Assembly: GCF_024753205.1 (NCBI RefSeq)
Contig: NZ_JANUGZ010000001.1
Span: 806,001 to 870,000, forward strand
Direction of reading: 5' to 3'
Length of the DNA: 64,000 nucleotides
Source: Massilia aurea
GTDB lineage: Bacteria > Pseudomonadota > Gammaproteobacteria > Burkholderiales > Burkholderiaceae_D
The position numbers were made by a program, and so were the translations under genes. Below the pieces are notes generated by a model. That model made no database searches. It was not told the DNA's origin and was given only the letters and a program-made list of their open reading frames with translations. Below are positions 42,077 through 52,328 of the stretch, piece after piece. The stretch's first letter is position 1, and each line of letters begins with the position of its first letter.

Positions 42077-43539
42077 CAGGGACGCGGCTTGATGGTCAGG
42101 TATTGCGTGGCGCCGTCGCGCTGCACCAGCAACGCCACCGGCTTCGCCTTGTCATGCTTGGCCAGCAGGCCCGCGAACTGTTCGACGCTCGTCAGCGGCG
42201 TGTTGTTCCACTGCAGGAGCACGTCGCCCGGCTCGATGCCGGCGCTGGCTGCAGCGCCCGTTGCGCTCTCGACCAGCACGCCACCCTCCACGCCCAGCTG
42301 GCGGCGGTCGGCCTGCGGGATGGCTGACAATGTCAAACCAAACGCATTGGCCGTCGCGCCCTGTGCCGGCTTTTTCGCCGCAGGCTTGCCGGGTGTCGAT
42401 TTCTCGTCCTGCAGCTCGACGATCGTGACCGGCACTTCGACCTGCGCGCCGCGGCGCCAGACGGTGACGCTGGCGCGGCTGCCGACCTTGGCGGCGCCGA
42501 CCAAGCGTGGCAGGTCGCGCGTGGTCTCAACGGGCTGCTTGTTGAAGGCCAGGATGATGTCGCCAACCTTGATGCCGCCCTTCTCGGCCGGCCCGCCCGC
42601 CTCGACCATCGACACTTCGGCGCCGCGTGCCTTGCCCAGGCCCAGCGACTCGGCCACGTCGCGCGTGACTTCACTGATCTGCACGCCGATGCGGCCCCGC
42701 GTGACCTTGCCGCTGGCCTTGAGTTGTTCGGAGACACGCGTGACTTCATCGATCGGCACCGCGAACGAGATGCCGTTGTAGGCGCCGGACAGCGTGGCGA
42801 TCTGCGAATTGATGCCGATGACTTCGCCGCGCATATTGATCAACGGACCACCAGAGTTGCCGGGGTTGACCGCCACATCGCTCTGGATCAGCGGCAGGTA
42901 TTCGCCCGTGTCGCGCGACTTGGCCGAAATGATGCCGGCCGTGACGGTGTTTTCGAGGCCGAATGGCGAGCCGATCGCCAGCACCCATTCGCCGACGCGG
43001 ATCTTGCTCGAGTCGCCCGTGCGCAGGTACGGCAGGTTGGTGGCGGTCAGCTTGAGCAGAGCCACATCGGAGCGACGGTCGGCGCCCAGCACCTTGGCCT
43101 TGAATTCACGCCGGTCGGTCAACGTGACCGTGACTTCGTCGGCGCCTTCGACGACGTGGGCATTGGTCAGCACGTAACCATCGCCCGAAATGATGAAGCC
43201 GGAGCCGACGCCGCGCTGGACTTCGCGCTCTTCTTCGGCTTGCGGCGGGCCGCGCCGACCACCGCGCGGTGGCATCTGGCCACCGAAGAAGCGGCGCAAG
43301 AATTCCTGCATTTCTTCTTCGCCAGGCGCCCCGCCGCGCGTGCTGACACGTTCGGTGGTGCGGATATTGACGACGGCCGGGCCGACCTTGTCGATCACAT
43401 CGGTGAAGTCGGGCAAGCCGGTGACGGTGGGCGCGGACACAGGCGCGGCGCCGGCGGCGTACGCAGGCGACAGGGAGAGTACTGAGGTGCCGGACACGAG
43501 CAGTGCCGACAAGAGCAGGCTGGCAGTTTTACTGGTCAT
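42076..43539 (-). CDS. DegP/DegQ/MucD-family periplasmic serine protease
   Basis: A 487-residue HtrA protease-chaperone. A signal peptide ends near A-Y-A-A (about 28). The trypsin-like domain has H128 (T-N-A-H-V-V), D158 (R-R-S-D-V-A-L-L) and S229 (G-N-S-G-G-P-L). Two PDZ domains follow (about 275-365 and 390-480), the second ending near the C-terminus. The LA loop is Gly/Pro/Arg-rich. It lies downstream of rpoE and the RseA-like gene, the order seen for mucD, and probably belongs to the envelope-stress response. Confidence 0.95.
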   Translation of the reverse strand: MTSKTASLLLSALLVSGTSVLSLSPAYAAGAAPVSAPTVTGLPDFTDVIDKVGPAVVNIRTTERVSTRGGAPGEEEMQEFLRRFFGGQMPPRGGRRGPPQAEEEREVQRGVGSGFIISGDGYVLTNAHVVEGADEVTVTLTDRREFKAKVLGADRRSDVALLKLTATNLPYLRTGDSSKIRVGEWVLAIGSPFGLENTVTAGIISAKSRDTGEYLPLIQSDVAVNPGNSGGPLINMRGEVIGINSQIATLSGAYNGISFAVPIDEVTRVSEQLKASGKVTRGRIGVQISEVTRDVAESLGLGKARGAEVSMVEAGGPAEKGGIKVGDIILAFNKQPVETTRDLPRLVGAAKVGSRASVTVWRRGAQVEVPVTIVELQDEKSTPGKPAAKKPAQGATANAFGLTLSAIPQADRRQLGVEGGVLVESATGAAASAGIEPGDVLLQWNNTPLTSVEQFAGLLAKHDKAKPVALLVQRDGATQYLTIKPRP

Positions 43540-43672
43540 GGATTCGCTGTTGAATGGCTAAGATTGACCAAATGGTAAGCCAAAAACGGCGCTTTGTCGC
43601 GTCACCAGGTGTCGCGTGCAGGGCGGCCCCGGCTGCACAGCGTGACAGCCTGATCTGAGGAGGACGCGCGGC

Positions 43673-43987
43673 TCAGGAAGCGCCAGGATTGGCGAGGATG
43701 ACTGCCTGGCCCGTCGACTCGGTGGCGCCGCTGACACCATCGCCACCTTCGGGCGCCAGTGCCACCGGCTCAGCCGCCAGACGCGCCGCCAGCCGTTCGG
43801 CAAAGCCGGGCGACAACGCTGGCGCGGGTGTTGCGCGCAGCGTGTCCCTGATCAGGTGATACCGGTCCCACGCCGCCTTGCCATCCTTCTCCTGAAGTGC
43901 GGCAAGCGCAAGCTCGGCGTCGGCCTGCGGCAATTCGCCGTCGACCAGTGCGGAGATATGCGCGCGTAGTGTCTCGTTGGTGTCCAT
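43673..43987 (-). CDS. Short RseA N-terminal-domain protein (anti-sigma-E-like)
   Basis: A protein of about 104 residues (ATG 43987) or 114 residues (GTG 44017); neither start has a strong ribosome binding site. The N-terminal half N-E-T-L-R-A-H-I-S-A-L-V-D-G-E-L ... W-D-R-Y-H-L-I-R-D-T-L-R matches the cytoplasmic sigma-binding domain of RseA/MucA. Unlike those proteins it has no transmembrane helix and no periplasmic domain, and no rseB/mucB follows; the next gene is the protease. It would be a soluble inhibitor of the adjacent RpoE, so control by regulated membrane proteolysis is not obvious. Confidence 0.8.
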   Translation of the reverse strand: MDTNETLRAHISALVDGELPQADAELALAALQEKDGKAAWDRYHLIRDTLRATPAPALSPGFAERLAARLAAEPVALAPEGGDGVSGATESTGQAVILANPGAS

Positions 43988-44059
43988 CGGAGTGTCCGTC
44001 GACGTCGGTGTGTTCACGGTAAGTTCAATCTTAATGCTGTGTTCGTACGATCCCGCTAC

Positions 44060-44662
44060 CTACCGTCGTTTGTCAACCGGAAATTCAAGCAAAGGCCGCA
44101 ATTTGTCGGCAATGACTTCGCGCGCCCGAAAAATACGACTGCGCACCGTACCGATGGGACAGGCCATGACTTCGGATATTTCTTCGTAGCTGAGTCCTTC
44201 TATTTCGCGCAAGACAATTGCCGTGCGTAGTTCCAGGGGTAGCGCTTCCATGGCCGCATTCACCGTATGGGCGATCTGCTTACTGGCGAGCATTGACTCT
44301 GGCGTATTAATGTCACGCAGACTGTCCGCATCGTCGAAGCCTTCGGCCCCTTCGGCGTCGGTCTCGGTCGAGGTCGGCGCACGCCTGCCCTGGGTCACCA
44401 GGTAATTCTTGGCCGTGTTGATGCCTATCCGATAGAGCCAGGTATAAAACGCGGAATCACCGCGAAAATGGCGCAGTGCCCGATATGCCTTGATAAACGT
44501 TTCCTGCACGACGTCTTCGGCTTCCGCCGGATCGTGAACAAGACGCGACACCAGGCGCATCAAGCGGCGCTGGTACTTGGAGACGAGCAGATCGAAGGCC
44601 TTCTGTTCCCCTGCCTGCACGCGCTCCACCAGCACTTGATCACTCTCGCGTTCTGTCGTCAC
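44060..44662 (-). CDS. rpoE: RNA polymerase sigma factor RpoE
   Basis: A 200-residue ECF sigma factor. Region 2 (about 20-90) has F-D-L-L-V-S-K-Y-Q-R-R-L, D-P-A-E-A-E-D-V-V-Q-E-T-F-I-K-A-Y-R-A-L and F-R-G-D-S-A-F-Y-T-W-L-Y-R-I. Region 4 (about 135-190) has L-P-L-E-L-R-T-A-I-V-L-R-E-I-E-G-L-S-Y-E-E-I-S-E-V-M. The start is a GTG at 44662. A GAACTT-N16-TCTTA element upstream fits autoregulation. It directs the envelope-stress regulon. Confidence 0.96.
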   Translation of the reverse strand: MTTERESDQVLVERVQAGEQKAFDLLVSKYQRRLMRLVSRLVHDPAEAEDVVQETFIKAYRALRHFRGDSAFYTWLYRIGINTAKNYLVTQGRRAPTSTETDAEGAEGFDDADSLRDINTPESMLASKQIAHTVNAAMEALPLELRTAIVLREIEGLSYEEISEVMACPIGTVRSRIFRAREVIADKLRPLLEFPVDKRR

Positions 44663-44690
44663 GGACCATGCCCCATTGGCGACCCTCTCC

Positions 44691-44715
44691 TAAGAGTTGA
44701 TCCCCTGCAATAAGT

Positions 44716-44717
<2 letters not shown>
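44691..44717 (-). promoter_or_regulatory. Sigma-E-type promoter for rpoE
   Basis: On the minus strand GAACTT (44712-44717) is separated by 16 bases from TCTTA (44691-44695), against the consensus GAACTT-N16-TCTGA. It starts inside the last codons of the YgfX-like gene and would give a short leader before rpoE at 44662. Confidence 0.6.
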
Positions 44718-45327
<610 letters not shown>

Positions 45328-45454
45328 ACAACGGGGGAAGCATGAATAACAAGAATCGGCTGGCCCGGCGGGCAAGCTGCGGACGTTGCCGCCAGCACCG
45401 GGACATCACCGCTGTAGAACAACAAGCGGGGCAATGCACCGGGCTACAGAAGCG

Positions 45455-45478
45455 CCCATCCCGTTCGACCGGGATGGG
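45455..45478 (-). terminator. Hairpin after fabF
   Basis: CCCATCCCG (45455-45463) and CGGGATGGG (45470-45478) form a perfect 9-base stem over a 6-base loop, 11 bases after the fabF stop. The T-run is poor (GCTTCTG on the minus strand), so termination is likely weak. Confidence 0.5.
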
Positions 45479-45489
45479 GCTGGTCAAGT

Positions 45490-46737
45490 TCAGATTTTCG
45501 CGAAAACGAGCGTACCGTTGGTACCGCCGAAACCGAACGAGTTCTTCACCGCGTAATCGATCTTCATCTCACGCGCCGTGTTGGCGCAGAAGTCCAGGTC
45601 GCACTCGGGATCCTGGTTGAAGATGTTGATCGTTGGCGGCGAGATCTGGTTATGGATCGCCAGTACCGTGAACACCGATTCCAGGCCGCCGGCGCCACCA
45701 AGCAGGTGACCGGTCATCGACTTGGTCGAATTCACGACAATCTTCTTGGCATGGTCGCCAAACACGCGCTTGATGCCGCGCACTTCTGCAGCATCGCCCA
45801 ATGGCGTCGAGGTACCGTGCGCATTCACGTACTGGACCTGGTCGGCATTGATGCCGGCGTTGTTGAGGGCATTGACCATGCAACGTGCCGCGCCACTGCC
45901 ATCCTCGACCGGCGAGGTGATGTGGTTGGCGTCCGCGCTCATGCCGAAGCCGATGACTTCAGCATAGATGCGGGCGCCGCGCGCGACAGCGTGTTCATAC
46001 TCTTCGACGACCATGACACCGGCGCCCTCGCCCAGCACGAAGCCGTCGCGGTCGCGGTCCCAGGGACGCGAGGCCGTGGCCGGATCATCGTTGCGGGTCG
46101 ACAGCGCGCGTGCCGAGGCGAAACCGCCCAGGCCCAGTGGCGACACGGTCGACTCGGCGCCGCCCGCGATCATCACGTCGGCGTCGCCGTATTCGATCAG
46201 GCGCGCTGCCGCGCCGATACTGTGCAAGCCAGTGGTACAAGCGGTAACGATGGCCAAGTTCGGGCCACGCAGGCCGAACTTGATCGAGAGATCGCCCGAG
46301 ATCATGTTGATGATCGAGGCTGGCACGAAGAATGGCGAAATACGGCGTGCACCGCGGTTCGTGTATTCCTCTTTGGTGGCTTCGATCAGCGGCAAGCCGC
46401 CGATGCCCGAGCCGATCACCACGCCAATGCGGTCCGCATTGTCTTCGGTGACAACCAGACCCGAATCCTGCAGGGCCTGGATACCGGCTGCCATACCGTA
46501 ATGGATAAAGCTATCCATATGGCGGCCTTCTTTGCCCGGCAGGTAATCCTCGACGACGAAGTTCTTTACTTCACCAGCGAAGTGGGTCGTGAATTGCGAC
46601 GCATCAAACTTGGTGATGGCGGCAATCCCCGACTTGCCAGCCAGCGCTGCATCCCACGCTTCGGTAACGGTGTTACCGATTGGTGAAATGCAACCCAGGC
46701 CAGTGACGACGACACGGCGGTTGCGTGAACGACTCAA
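45490..46737 (-). CDS. fabF: Beta-ketoacyl-ACP synthase II
   Basis: A 415-residue condensing enzyme elongating acyl-ACP with malonyl-ACP. The active-site C167 is in [12 protein letters not shown]; the two histidines are in [11 protein letters not shown] and T-G-H-L-L-G-G-A-G. Length is normal for KAS II. It lies 42 bases after acpP, the usual acpP-fabF order. Confidence 0.97.
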   Translation of the reverse strand: MSRSRNRRVVVTGLGCISPIGNTVTEAWDAALAGKSGIAAITKFDASQFTTHFAGEVKNFVVEDYLPGKEGRHMDSFIHYGMAAGIQALQDSGLVVTEDNADRIGVVIGSGIGGLPLIEATKEEYTNRGARRISPFFVPASIINMISGDLSIKFGLRGPNLAIVTACTTGLHSIGAAARLIEYGDADVMIAGGAESTVSPLGLGGFASARALSTRNDDPATASRPWDRDRDGFVLGEGAGVMVVEEYEHAVARGARIYAEVIGFGMSADANHITSPVEDGSGAARCMVNALNNAGINADQVQYVNAHGTSTPLGDAAEVRGIKRVFGDHAKKIVVNSTKSMTGHLLGGAGGLESVFTVLAIHNQISPPTINIFNQDPECDLDFCANTAREMKIDYAVKNSFGFGGTNGTLVFAKI

Positions 46738-46779
46738 GCGATTCTCCCAAAAACTGTAAAGCGACTACTCAGACCCGAC

Positions 46780-47019
46780 TCAGGCTTTGACGTGCGCGGT
46801 AGCGTAGTCGATGGCTTGCTTGACGGTGGTGATCTTCTCAGCCTGTTCGTCAGGGATTTCCATTTCGAACTCATCTTCCAGAGCCATCACCAGCTCGACG
46901 GTGTCCAGCGAGTCAGCACCGAGGTCGTCAACGAACGAGGATTCGATTTTGATGTCTGCTTCAGCAACACCCAGTTGCTCAGCGACGATTTTTTTAACGC
47001 GTTGTTCGATATCCGACAT
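46780..47019 (-). CDS. acpP: Acyl carrier protein
   Basis: A 79-residue acidic four-helix protein carrying growing acyl chains on a phosphopantetheine at S37 ([10 protein letters not shown]). It has the usual length and charge. The promoter upstream has a TAAAAT -10 and a palindrome filling the -10/-35 spacer. AcpS, which loads it, is encoded at 34635-35039. Confidence 0.98.
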   Translation of the reverse strand: MSDIEQRVKKIVAEQLGVAEADIKIESSFVDDLGADSLDTVELVMALEDEFEMEIPDEQAEKITTVKQAIDYATAHVKA

Positions 47020-47060
47020 GTTGTAGCTCCATTAAGGTATGTGTTGCGGAAAGTGCGCGC

Positions 47061-47083
47061 ATTTTATCAGGTTTGCGACCTGA
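47061..47083 (-). promoter_or_regulatory. acpP promoter -10 with operator-like palindrome in the spacer
   Basis: On the minus strand the -10 is TAAAAT (plus 47061-47066). Immediately upstream TCAGGT-N5-ACCTGA (47067-47083) makes a 17-base palindrome that exactly fills the spacer. The -35 is weak (AGTTTT). A repressor binding between -35 and -10 is inferred; the protein is unknown. Confidence 0.5.
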
Positions 47084-47137
47084 AAAACTATTTTCGGCGA
47101 CTGCGCCTAACTCGCCGGAAAGTCCTGCTAAAAGTCG

Positions 47138-47188
47138 GGATTGCACCGATATCGTCCTGTTCAAACGGGTCCAATTATCGTGCAATCC
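47138..47188. promoter_or_regulatory. Long-spaced inverted repeat GGATTGCAC / GTGCAATCC
   Basis: Perfect 9-base arms at 47138-47146 and 47180-47188 lie 42 bases apart centre to centre in the fabG-acpP gap. They could be paired binding sites four helical turns apart or a large hairpin. No known motif was matched. Confidence 0.4.
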
Positions 47189-47231
47189 AGCCCTTTATTG
47201 CTGCTGATTTCTTACTTGATGCTTAATATAC

Positions 47232-47969
47232 TTAATTCATGTACATGCCGCCGTTCACATGCAGCTCGGTGCCCGTGATGTAGGCCGCTTGCGGACCGGC
47301 CAGGAACGCCACCGCATGCGCGATGTCTTCCGGCTGGCCCAGGCGGCCCAGCGGAATCTGAGTCAGCAGTGCAGCATGCTGGTCGTCGCCCAGCGACTTG
47401 GTCATGTCGGTATCGATGAAGCCCGGCGCGACGCAATTGACGGTGATATTGCGGCTGCCGATCTCGCGCGCCAGCGCGCGGGTCATGCCGGCCACGCCGG
47501 CCTTGGCCGCTGCGTAGTTCATCTGGCCCGGGTTACCCGAGGCGCCCACCACCGACGTGATGTTGATGATGCGGCCGGCCTTGGCCTTCATCATCCCGCG
47601 CAGCACCAGGCGCGACAGGCGGCCGACGGCGGTCAGGTTGGTGGCGATCACGCCATCCCACTCTTCGTCTTTCATGCGCATGGCCAGGTTGTCCTGGGTG
47701 ATGCCGGCATTGTTCACCAGGATCGACAGGCTGTCGAATTCCTTCTGCACATCCGCCACGACGGCCGCGCAGCGTTCGCTGTCGAGCACGTTCAGGACGA
47801 CGCCCTTGCCGCCGAACGGCGCCAGGTAGTCCGAGATCGCCTGCGCGCCGGCATCGCTAGTGGCAGTGCCGACGACTTTCGCGCCCTGACGGGCCAGTTC
47901 GAGAGCGATGGCCTTGCCGATGCCGCGCGATGCGCCGCTGATCAGGGCGACTTGGTTTTCCAGATTCAT
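47232..47969 (-). CDS. fabG: 3-oxoacyl-ACP reductase
   Basis: A 245-residue short-chain dehydrogenase reducing ketoacyl-ACP with NADPH. The cofactor motif is G-A-S-R-G-I-G (about 13-19), N-N-A-G-I-T follows, and the catalytic Ser-Tyr-Lys is in I-T-S-V-V-G ... M-N-Y-A-A-A-K. It sits between fabD and acpP. The 212-base gap after it holds the acpP promoter. Confidence 0.97.
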   Translation of the reverse strand: MNLENQVALISGASRGIGKAIALELARQGAKVVGTATSDAGAQAISDYLAPFGGKGVVLNVLDSERCAAVVADVQKEFDSLSILVNNAGITQDNLAMRMKDEEWDGVIATNLTAVGRLSRLVLRGMMKAKAGRIINITSVVGASGNPGQMNYAAAKAGVAGMTRALAREIGSRNITVNCVAPGFIDTDMTKSLGDDQHAALLTQIPLGRLGQPEDIAHAVAFLAGPQAAYITGTELHVNGGMYMN

Positions 47970-48008
47970 GGTGATCCTCTTGTTGGGGTTAGTGGTGCAG
48001 CGCCGGCG

Positions 48009-48944
48009 TTACGCGTTGAACGTGGCCAGCACGCGCTCGAGCGCGGCCTGGTCGACCAGCGCGTCGCCGACCAAGGCCGGATCGATCCGCTTGGCCATGC
48101 CCACGAGCGTCTTGCTCGGTGCGCACTCGATGACCTGGGTGACGCCATCCTGCGCCATCTTCTGCATCGTCTCGACCCAGCGCACCGGGCCGGCGGCCTG
48201 GCGCACCAGCGCATCCTTGATCTGTTCCGGATCGCTCAACACGACGACATCGACGTTGTTGATGACGGGGATCTGCGGTACGGCAAAGGTGAGCGTGCGC
48301 ATGTATTCGCGCAGGCGGTCCGATGCGGGTTTCAGCAGCGACGAGTGGAACGGCGCCGACACCGACAGCTTCATGGCGCGCTTGGCGCCCTTGGCCTTGG
48401 CGATCTCGCAGGCGCGCTCGACCGCAGCCGTGTGGCCGGCGATCACGATCTGGGTCGGCTCATTGAAGTTGACTGCTTCGACGACCTCGCCCTGTGCTGC
48501 TTCAGCACAGACTGCGCGCACGTCGTCGGCTTGCAGGCCGAGAATGACGGCCATGCCGCCCTGCCCGACCGGCACCGCGTCCTGCATCGACTGCGCGCGA
48601 AAGCGCACCAGCGGCACAGCATCGGCAAACGGGATCACGCCAGCGGCGACCAGCGCCGAGTATTCACCCAGGCTGTGACCGGCAACAACGGACGGAATCG
48701 GGCCACCGGCCGCGATCCAGGCGCGGTACACGGCCACGGCGGCGGTCAGCATGACCGGCTGGGTATTGGTGGTGAGGTCGAGGTCTCCTTTCGGGCCGTC
48801 AGCGATCAGGCGCTGCAGATCAAAGCCAAGGGCGTCGGAGGCTTCCTGCACGGTCTGGTCGACAACCGGGTTGCCGGCGAAACCGTTCAGCATGCCCACT
48901 GCCTGGGCGCCTTGTCCGGTAAACAGGAATGCGAAGTTGCTCAT
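48009..48944 (-). CDS. fabD: Malonyl-CoA:ACP acyltransferase
   Basis: A 311-residue enzyme loading malonyl units on ACP. F-T-G-Q-G-A-Q at the N-terminus and the nucleophile elbow G-H-S-L-G-E-Y-S-A-L are diagnostic; the active-site His is in A-P-F-H-S-S. It is 39 bases upstream of fabG and 67 after fabH. Confidence 0.97.
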   Translation of the reverse strand: MSNFAFLFTGQGAQAVGMLNGFAGNPVVDQTVQEASDALGFDLQRLIADGPKGDLDLTTNTQPVMLTAAVAVYRAWIAAGGPIPSVVAGHSLGEYSALVAAGVIPFADAVPLVRFRAQSMQDAVPVGQGGMAVILGLQADDVRAVCAEAAQGEVVEAVNFNEPTQIVIAGHTAAVERACEIAKAKGAKRAMKLSVSAPFHSSLLKPASDRLREYMRTLTFAVPQIPVINNVDVVVLSDPEQIKDALVRQAAGPVRWVETMQKMAQDGVTQVIECAPSKTLVGMAKRIDPALVGDALVDQAALERVLATFNA

Positions 48945-49011
48945 CGTGATATATCCGTAATAATTGGTTCTTGGGAGTGCCGCTGGTGATTGCGACGCGG
49001 CGTGCGACTCG

Positions 49012-49998
49012 TTACATGCGCGCCAGCACGGCGCCCCAGGTAAAGCCGCCGCCCACGCCTTCCATCAGCACGTTCTGGCCTGGCTTGATGCGGCCATCGC
49101 GCACCGCCTGGTCGAGCGCCAGCGGGATCGAAGCGGCCGACGTATTGCCGTGCTCATTGACGGTGACAACCATTTTTTCCAGCGGCAGGCCGAGCTTCTT
49201 GGCGGTGCCGTTCATGATGCGGATATTGGCCTGGTGTGGCACCAGCCAGTCGATCTGGTTCGGCGTGACGCCGGCGGTATCGAGCACTTCGTGCGCGACT
49301 TTCTCGAGCACCGACACGGCCAGCTTGAACACCGCCGGGCCGTCCATGTGCAGGAAACCGCTGCCAGCAACGGCGCCGCCCGCCAGGTTGCCCGGGATCG
49401 ACAGAATGTCGGCGTGGCTGCCATCGGCGTGCAGTTTGGTGGCCAGAATGCCCGGCTCGTTCGACACTTCCAGCAGCACGGCGCCGGCGCCATCGCCGAA
49501 CAGCACGCAGGTGCCGCGGTCATTGAAGTCGACGATGCGCGAGAAAATCTCGGAACCGATCACGAGCACGCGCTTGTGATTGCCGGCGCGGATGAACGCG
49601 TCGGCCGTCGACAACGCATAGACGAAGCCGCTGCAGACCGCCTGCACGTCGAAGGCGGCGCTGCCATTGGCCATGCCCAGCTTTTGCTGGACGATGCAGG
49701 CCGTACTCGGGAAGCTGCCGTGGAAGTCGGGGGTGGAACTGGCGACGATGACGAGGTCGATATCGCCCGCCTCGCGGCCCGCCATCTCGAGCGCGCGGCG
49801 CGCGGCGTGCACGGCGAGGTCGGATGAGAGCTCGTCGGCGGCGGCGAAGTGACGCGCCTCGATGCCGCTACGGGTAACAATCCATTCGTGCGACGTTTCG
49901 ACACCTTGCGCAGCCAGCCGCGTGGCCAGCGCTTCATTGGTGACACGGTTGGCCGGCAGGTAGCTGCCGGTGCCGGTGATTTTGCTGTACAGGGTCAT
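49012..49998 (-). CDS. fabH: Beta-ketoacyl-ACP synthase III
   Basis: A 328-residue enzyme starting fatty-acid synthesis by condensing acetyl-CoA with malonyl-ACP. The active-site Cys is in D-V-Q-A-V-C-S-G-F, His in V-P-H-Q-A-N-I-R-I and Asn in E-H-G-N-T-S-A-A-S. It follows plsX by 19 bases. Confidence 0.97.
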   Translation of the reverse strand: MTLYSKITGTGSYLPANRVTNEALATRLAAQGVETSHEWIVTRSGIEARHFAAADELSSDLAVHAARRALEMAGREAGDIDLVIVASSTPDFHGSFPSTACIVQQKLGMANGSAAFDVQAVCSGFVYALSTADAFIRAGNHKRVLVIGSEIFSRIVDFNDRGTCVLFGDGAGAVLLEVSNEPGILATKLHADGSHADILSIPGNLAGGAVAGSGFLHMDGPAVFKLAVSVLEKVAHEVLDTAGVTPNQIDWLVPHQANIRIMNGTAKKLGLPLEKMVVTVNEHGNTSAASIPLALDQAVRDGRIKPGQNVLMEGVGGGFTWGAVLARM

Positions 49999-50017
49999 TG
50001 CTTCACCATCCGCTCGG

Positions 50018-51088
50018 TTATTGCGCCTGGCGCTCGATCGTGGACACGGACTCGAGCACCGGCATGGGCGCTTCGGCAGCGCCCGTTGAATTCGGCATCA
50101 GCTCGGTAATTAGTGCCGACAACTGTTCTTGCACATTATTGTGCGCGGCCTCGTAGGCACGCTTGATCGCCCATTCGAATGAATAGGCGTTGGCACCGCC
50201 GTGGCTCTTGAACACCAGGCCCTTCAGGCCCAGCAGACCGGCGCCATTGTAGCGCTCGGGATTGAGTTTCTTCATCGCCTTGCGTGCGAACACGGCGCCG
50301 ACCATCGACATGATGTCGGACTTGAAGGTCGATTTCATGAAGCGCGACAGGCCTTCAATCGCCTTGAGCATCACGTTGCCGACGAAACCGTCGCAGACGA
50401 CGACGTCAACGGTGCCCTTGAAGATGTCATTGCCTTCGACGTTGCCGTAGAAATTGAGCTTGCCGCGGGCAGCATCGTCGCGCAGCAGCACGCCGGTGGC
50501 CTTGACCACTTCGTTGCCCTTGATGTCTTCGGTGCCCACGTTCAGGAGGCCAATGGTCGGACGGGGAATGCCTTCGATTGCCGAGCACAGCACCGAGCCC
50601 ATGATGGCGAACTGGTGCAGGTGATGCGGTTCGCAATCGACGTTCGCACCCAGATCCAGGATGTAGGTCGGCCCGTTCTTCTGGTTCGGCATGATCGAGC
50701 AGATCGCCGGACGGTCGACGCCGGGCATCGTCTTGAGCACGTAGCGCGAGACGGCCATCAGGGCGCCGGTGTTGCCGGCCGAGACGCAGGCATTGGCGCT
50801 GCCGTCTTTCACCAGTTCGATCGCCACGCGCATCGACGAATCCTTCTTGCGGCGCAGGGCCACTTCGATCGGATCGTCCATTGCAACGACTTCGGATGCG
50901 TGCTTGATCGTCAGACGCGGCAATTTGTCGCCGTGGTGTTTCTTGAGTTCTGCGCGCAGCACCTCTTCGACGCCCACGAGCACGAGCTCGGCGTCAGCCT
51001 GCTTCTTGAGGAACGAGATTGCTGCCGGAATGGTTACTGACGGGCCGTGATCGCCACCCATGCAGTCAATGGAAATTTTTATGGTCAT
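50018..51088 (-). CDS. plsX: Phosphate acyltransferase PlsX
   Basis: A 356-residue peripheral enzyme making acyl-phosphate from acyl-ACP for phospholipid synthesis. It begins [12 protein letters not shown] and contains the conserved [10 protein letters not shown] segment and [10 protein letters not shown]. The rpmF-plsX-fabH order is the proteobacterial norm. The C-terminus has a short variable tail. Confidence 0.97.
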   Translation of the reverse strand: MTIKISIDCMGGDHGPSVTIPAAISFLKKQADAELVLVGVEEVLRAELKKHHGDKLPRLTIKHASEVVAMDDPIEVALRRKKDSSMRVAIELVKDGSANACVSAGNTGALMAVSRYVLKTMPGVDRPAICSIMPNQKNGPTYILDLGANVDCEPHHLHQFAIMGSVLCSAIEGIPRPTIGLLNVGTEDIKGNEVVKATGVLLRDDAARGKLNFYGNVEGNDIFKGTVDVVVCDGFVGNVMLKAIEGLSRFMKSTFKSDIMSMVGAVFARKAMKKLNPERYNGAGLLGLKGLVFKSHGGANAYSFEWAIKRAYEAAHNNVQEQLSALITELMPNSTGAAEAPMPVLESVSTIERQAQ

Positions 51089-51229
51089 GTATTGGGAATG
51101 CCGCGGCTCACACAGGACTGGCGGCCAGATGGGATCGATTCGTCGCCAGGAGGCGCACAGGATCCGCGCTGCTCAACATGACGGGGCGAAATGCATGCCC
51201 GTGATGCCAACAATGCCTGAGCAGATGCC

Positions 51230-51274
51230 AAAGAAAAAGCGGCGCCACGCAGATAACATACGTTGCGCCGCTTT
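51230..51274 (-). terminator. Terminator after rpmF
   Basis: AAAGCGGCGC (51236-51245) and GCGCCGCTTT (51265-51274) are perfect arms over a 19-base loop; the minus strand continues with TTTCTTTGG. It lies 26 bases past the rpmF stop, so plsX may need its own promoter or read-through. Confidence 0.65.
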
Positions 51275-51300
51275 CATGGTTCTAAAAGCCAGGACGTCGA

Positions 51301-51483
51301 TTACTCGTCGTTTTTGGTCTTCAGAACTTTGCGACCACGGTAGAAACCGTTAGGGCTGATGTGGTGACGCAGGTGCGTTTCGCCGGTGGTTGGCTCGACT
51401 GCCAGGTTTGGTGCAACCAGGAAGTCGTGCGAACGGTGCATACCGCGCTTCGATGGGGATTTTTTATTCTGCTGAACAGCCAT
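51301..51483 (-). CDS. rpmF: 50S ribosomal protein L32
   Basis: A 60-residue basic ribosomal protein starting [19 protein letters not shown]. The zinc-binding cysteines of some L32 forms are absent, as is common in this group; H-L-R-H-H-I-S and G-F-Y-R-G-R-K-V-L are visible. GGAG lies before the ATG. It is 251 bases downstream of yceD, a wider gap than in enterobacteria. Confidence 0.97.
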   Translation of the reverse strand: MAVQQNKKSPSKRGMHRSHDFLVAPNLAVEPTTGETHLRHHISPNGFYRGRKVLKTKNDE

Positions 51484-51734
51484 GATAACTCCTAATACTA
51501 AGTTCTAAAATTTTAACACATTCGACGTGCAACGATTTGCGCATCGAGTATCCCAGCAGCAATCTTCAAGGATGTCCCCGGGATTGCCGACACGTTTCCG
51601 TCTACTTCTACTACCAATGCCATACTCGAGCGCTGCACGCGTCTGACACATTCTTTTTGCAAATTTTGGGCGACATTCTTTCTACGCTGCCGCCACCGTA
51701 CTGCGAAACCGATCCTGCTGTATTTGGTACTACA
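51484..51734 (-). promoter_or_regulatory. yceD-rpmF intergenic region
   Basis: This 251-base gap has no supported gene. Near rpmF the minus strand has TTGCAC followed after 17 bases by TTTAGA, a possible but weak promoter, in an AT-rich stretch. The maf reading frame extends across it on the plus strand without support. Confidence 0.3.
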
Positions 51735-52232
51735 TCACTCTGTCTTGAGATTCTTGAGGCCGGCAAATGGCGACGGCTTCTCGTTCTTCAGGCTGTCCAA
51801 CAGCTTGTTTTCTGGGCAGACATCGTGCTTTGGCGACTGCGGCAACGCCAGCAGCGCTTCGTCTTCGAGCAACTGACGAATATCGCAGGTATGGCTGCCA
51901 ACGATCACATCGATGCTGTCATCGTCGAGAACGATCTCGATGGCATCGGCTTCTTCGTCATCCTTACCCAGCACCAGCATGGTCGACGAATCGATTTCGT
52001 AATCCATGGGTTGCAGGCAACGCTGGCATTCCAGCTTCACGTGACCGGCGACCTCAAGGGTCAGCGACGGATAACCGTGACGGGTTTGACCACCTTGCAT
52101 CGTCCAGCGGATGTCGCCGCCTTTTTCGGAACTCTCTGCGGCCAGCCGGGTCATCTCGACCAGGGGCGTGCTGCCTTCACGAAAACCATCGCTCTTGCAA
52201 AACTCGAAGGCATCAATAATGAAAGCGCTCAT
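51735..52232 (-). CDS. yceD: DUF177/YceD family protein
   Basis: A 165-residue protein of the family found before rpmF and linked to 23S rRNA levels and translation. Features are L-T-L-E-V-A-G-H-V-K-L-E-C-Q-R-C-L (the conserved C-x-R-C-L segment) and the acidic D-D-D-S-I-D region, with E-D-E-A-L-L-A-L-P-x-x-P-K-H near the end. Function in detail is not settled. It is divergent from maf. Confidence 0.9.
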   Translation of the reverse strand: MSAFIIDAFEFCKSDGFREGSTPLVEMTRLAAESSEKGGDIRWTMQGGQTRHGYPSLTLEVAGHVKLECQRCLQPMDYEIDSSTMLVLGKDDEEADAIEIVLDDDSIDVIVGSHTCDIRQLLEDEALLALPQSPKHDVCPENKLLDSLKNEKPSPFAGLKNLKTE

Positions 52233-52328
52233 TTAGAAAGTCGTCCCGGAAAACCTGCGATAATAGCAGGCTTTTCACCGCAGCGCCATGAAACTGTGGC
52301 TTCGCTGCCGATTTATCCCGAGGGCCGC

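Noticed and set aside
51537..52328. Long N-terminal extension of the Maf frame
   Set aside because: It crosses yceD on the opposite strand, and family alignment begins at M-L-P-S-S; the frame is open by chance.
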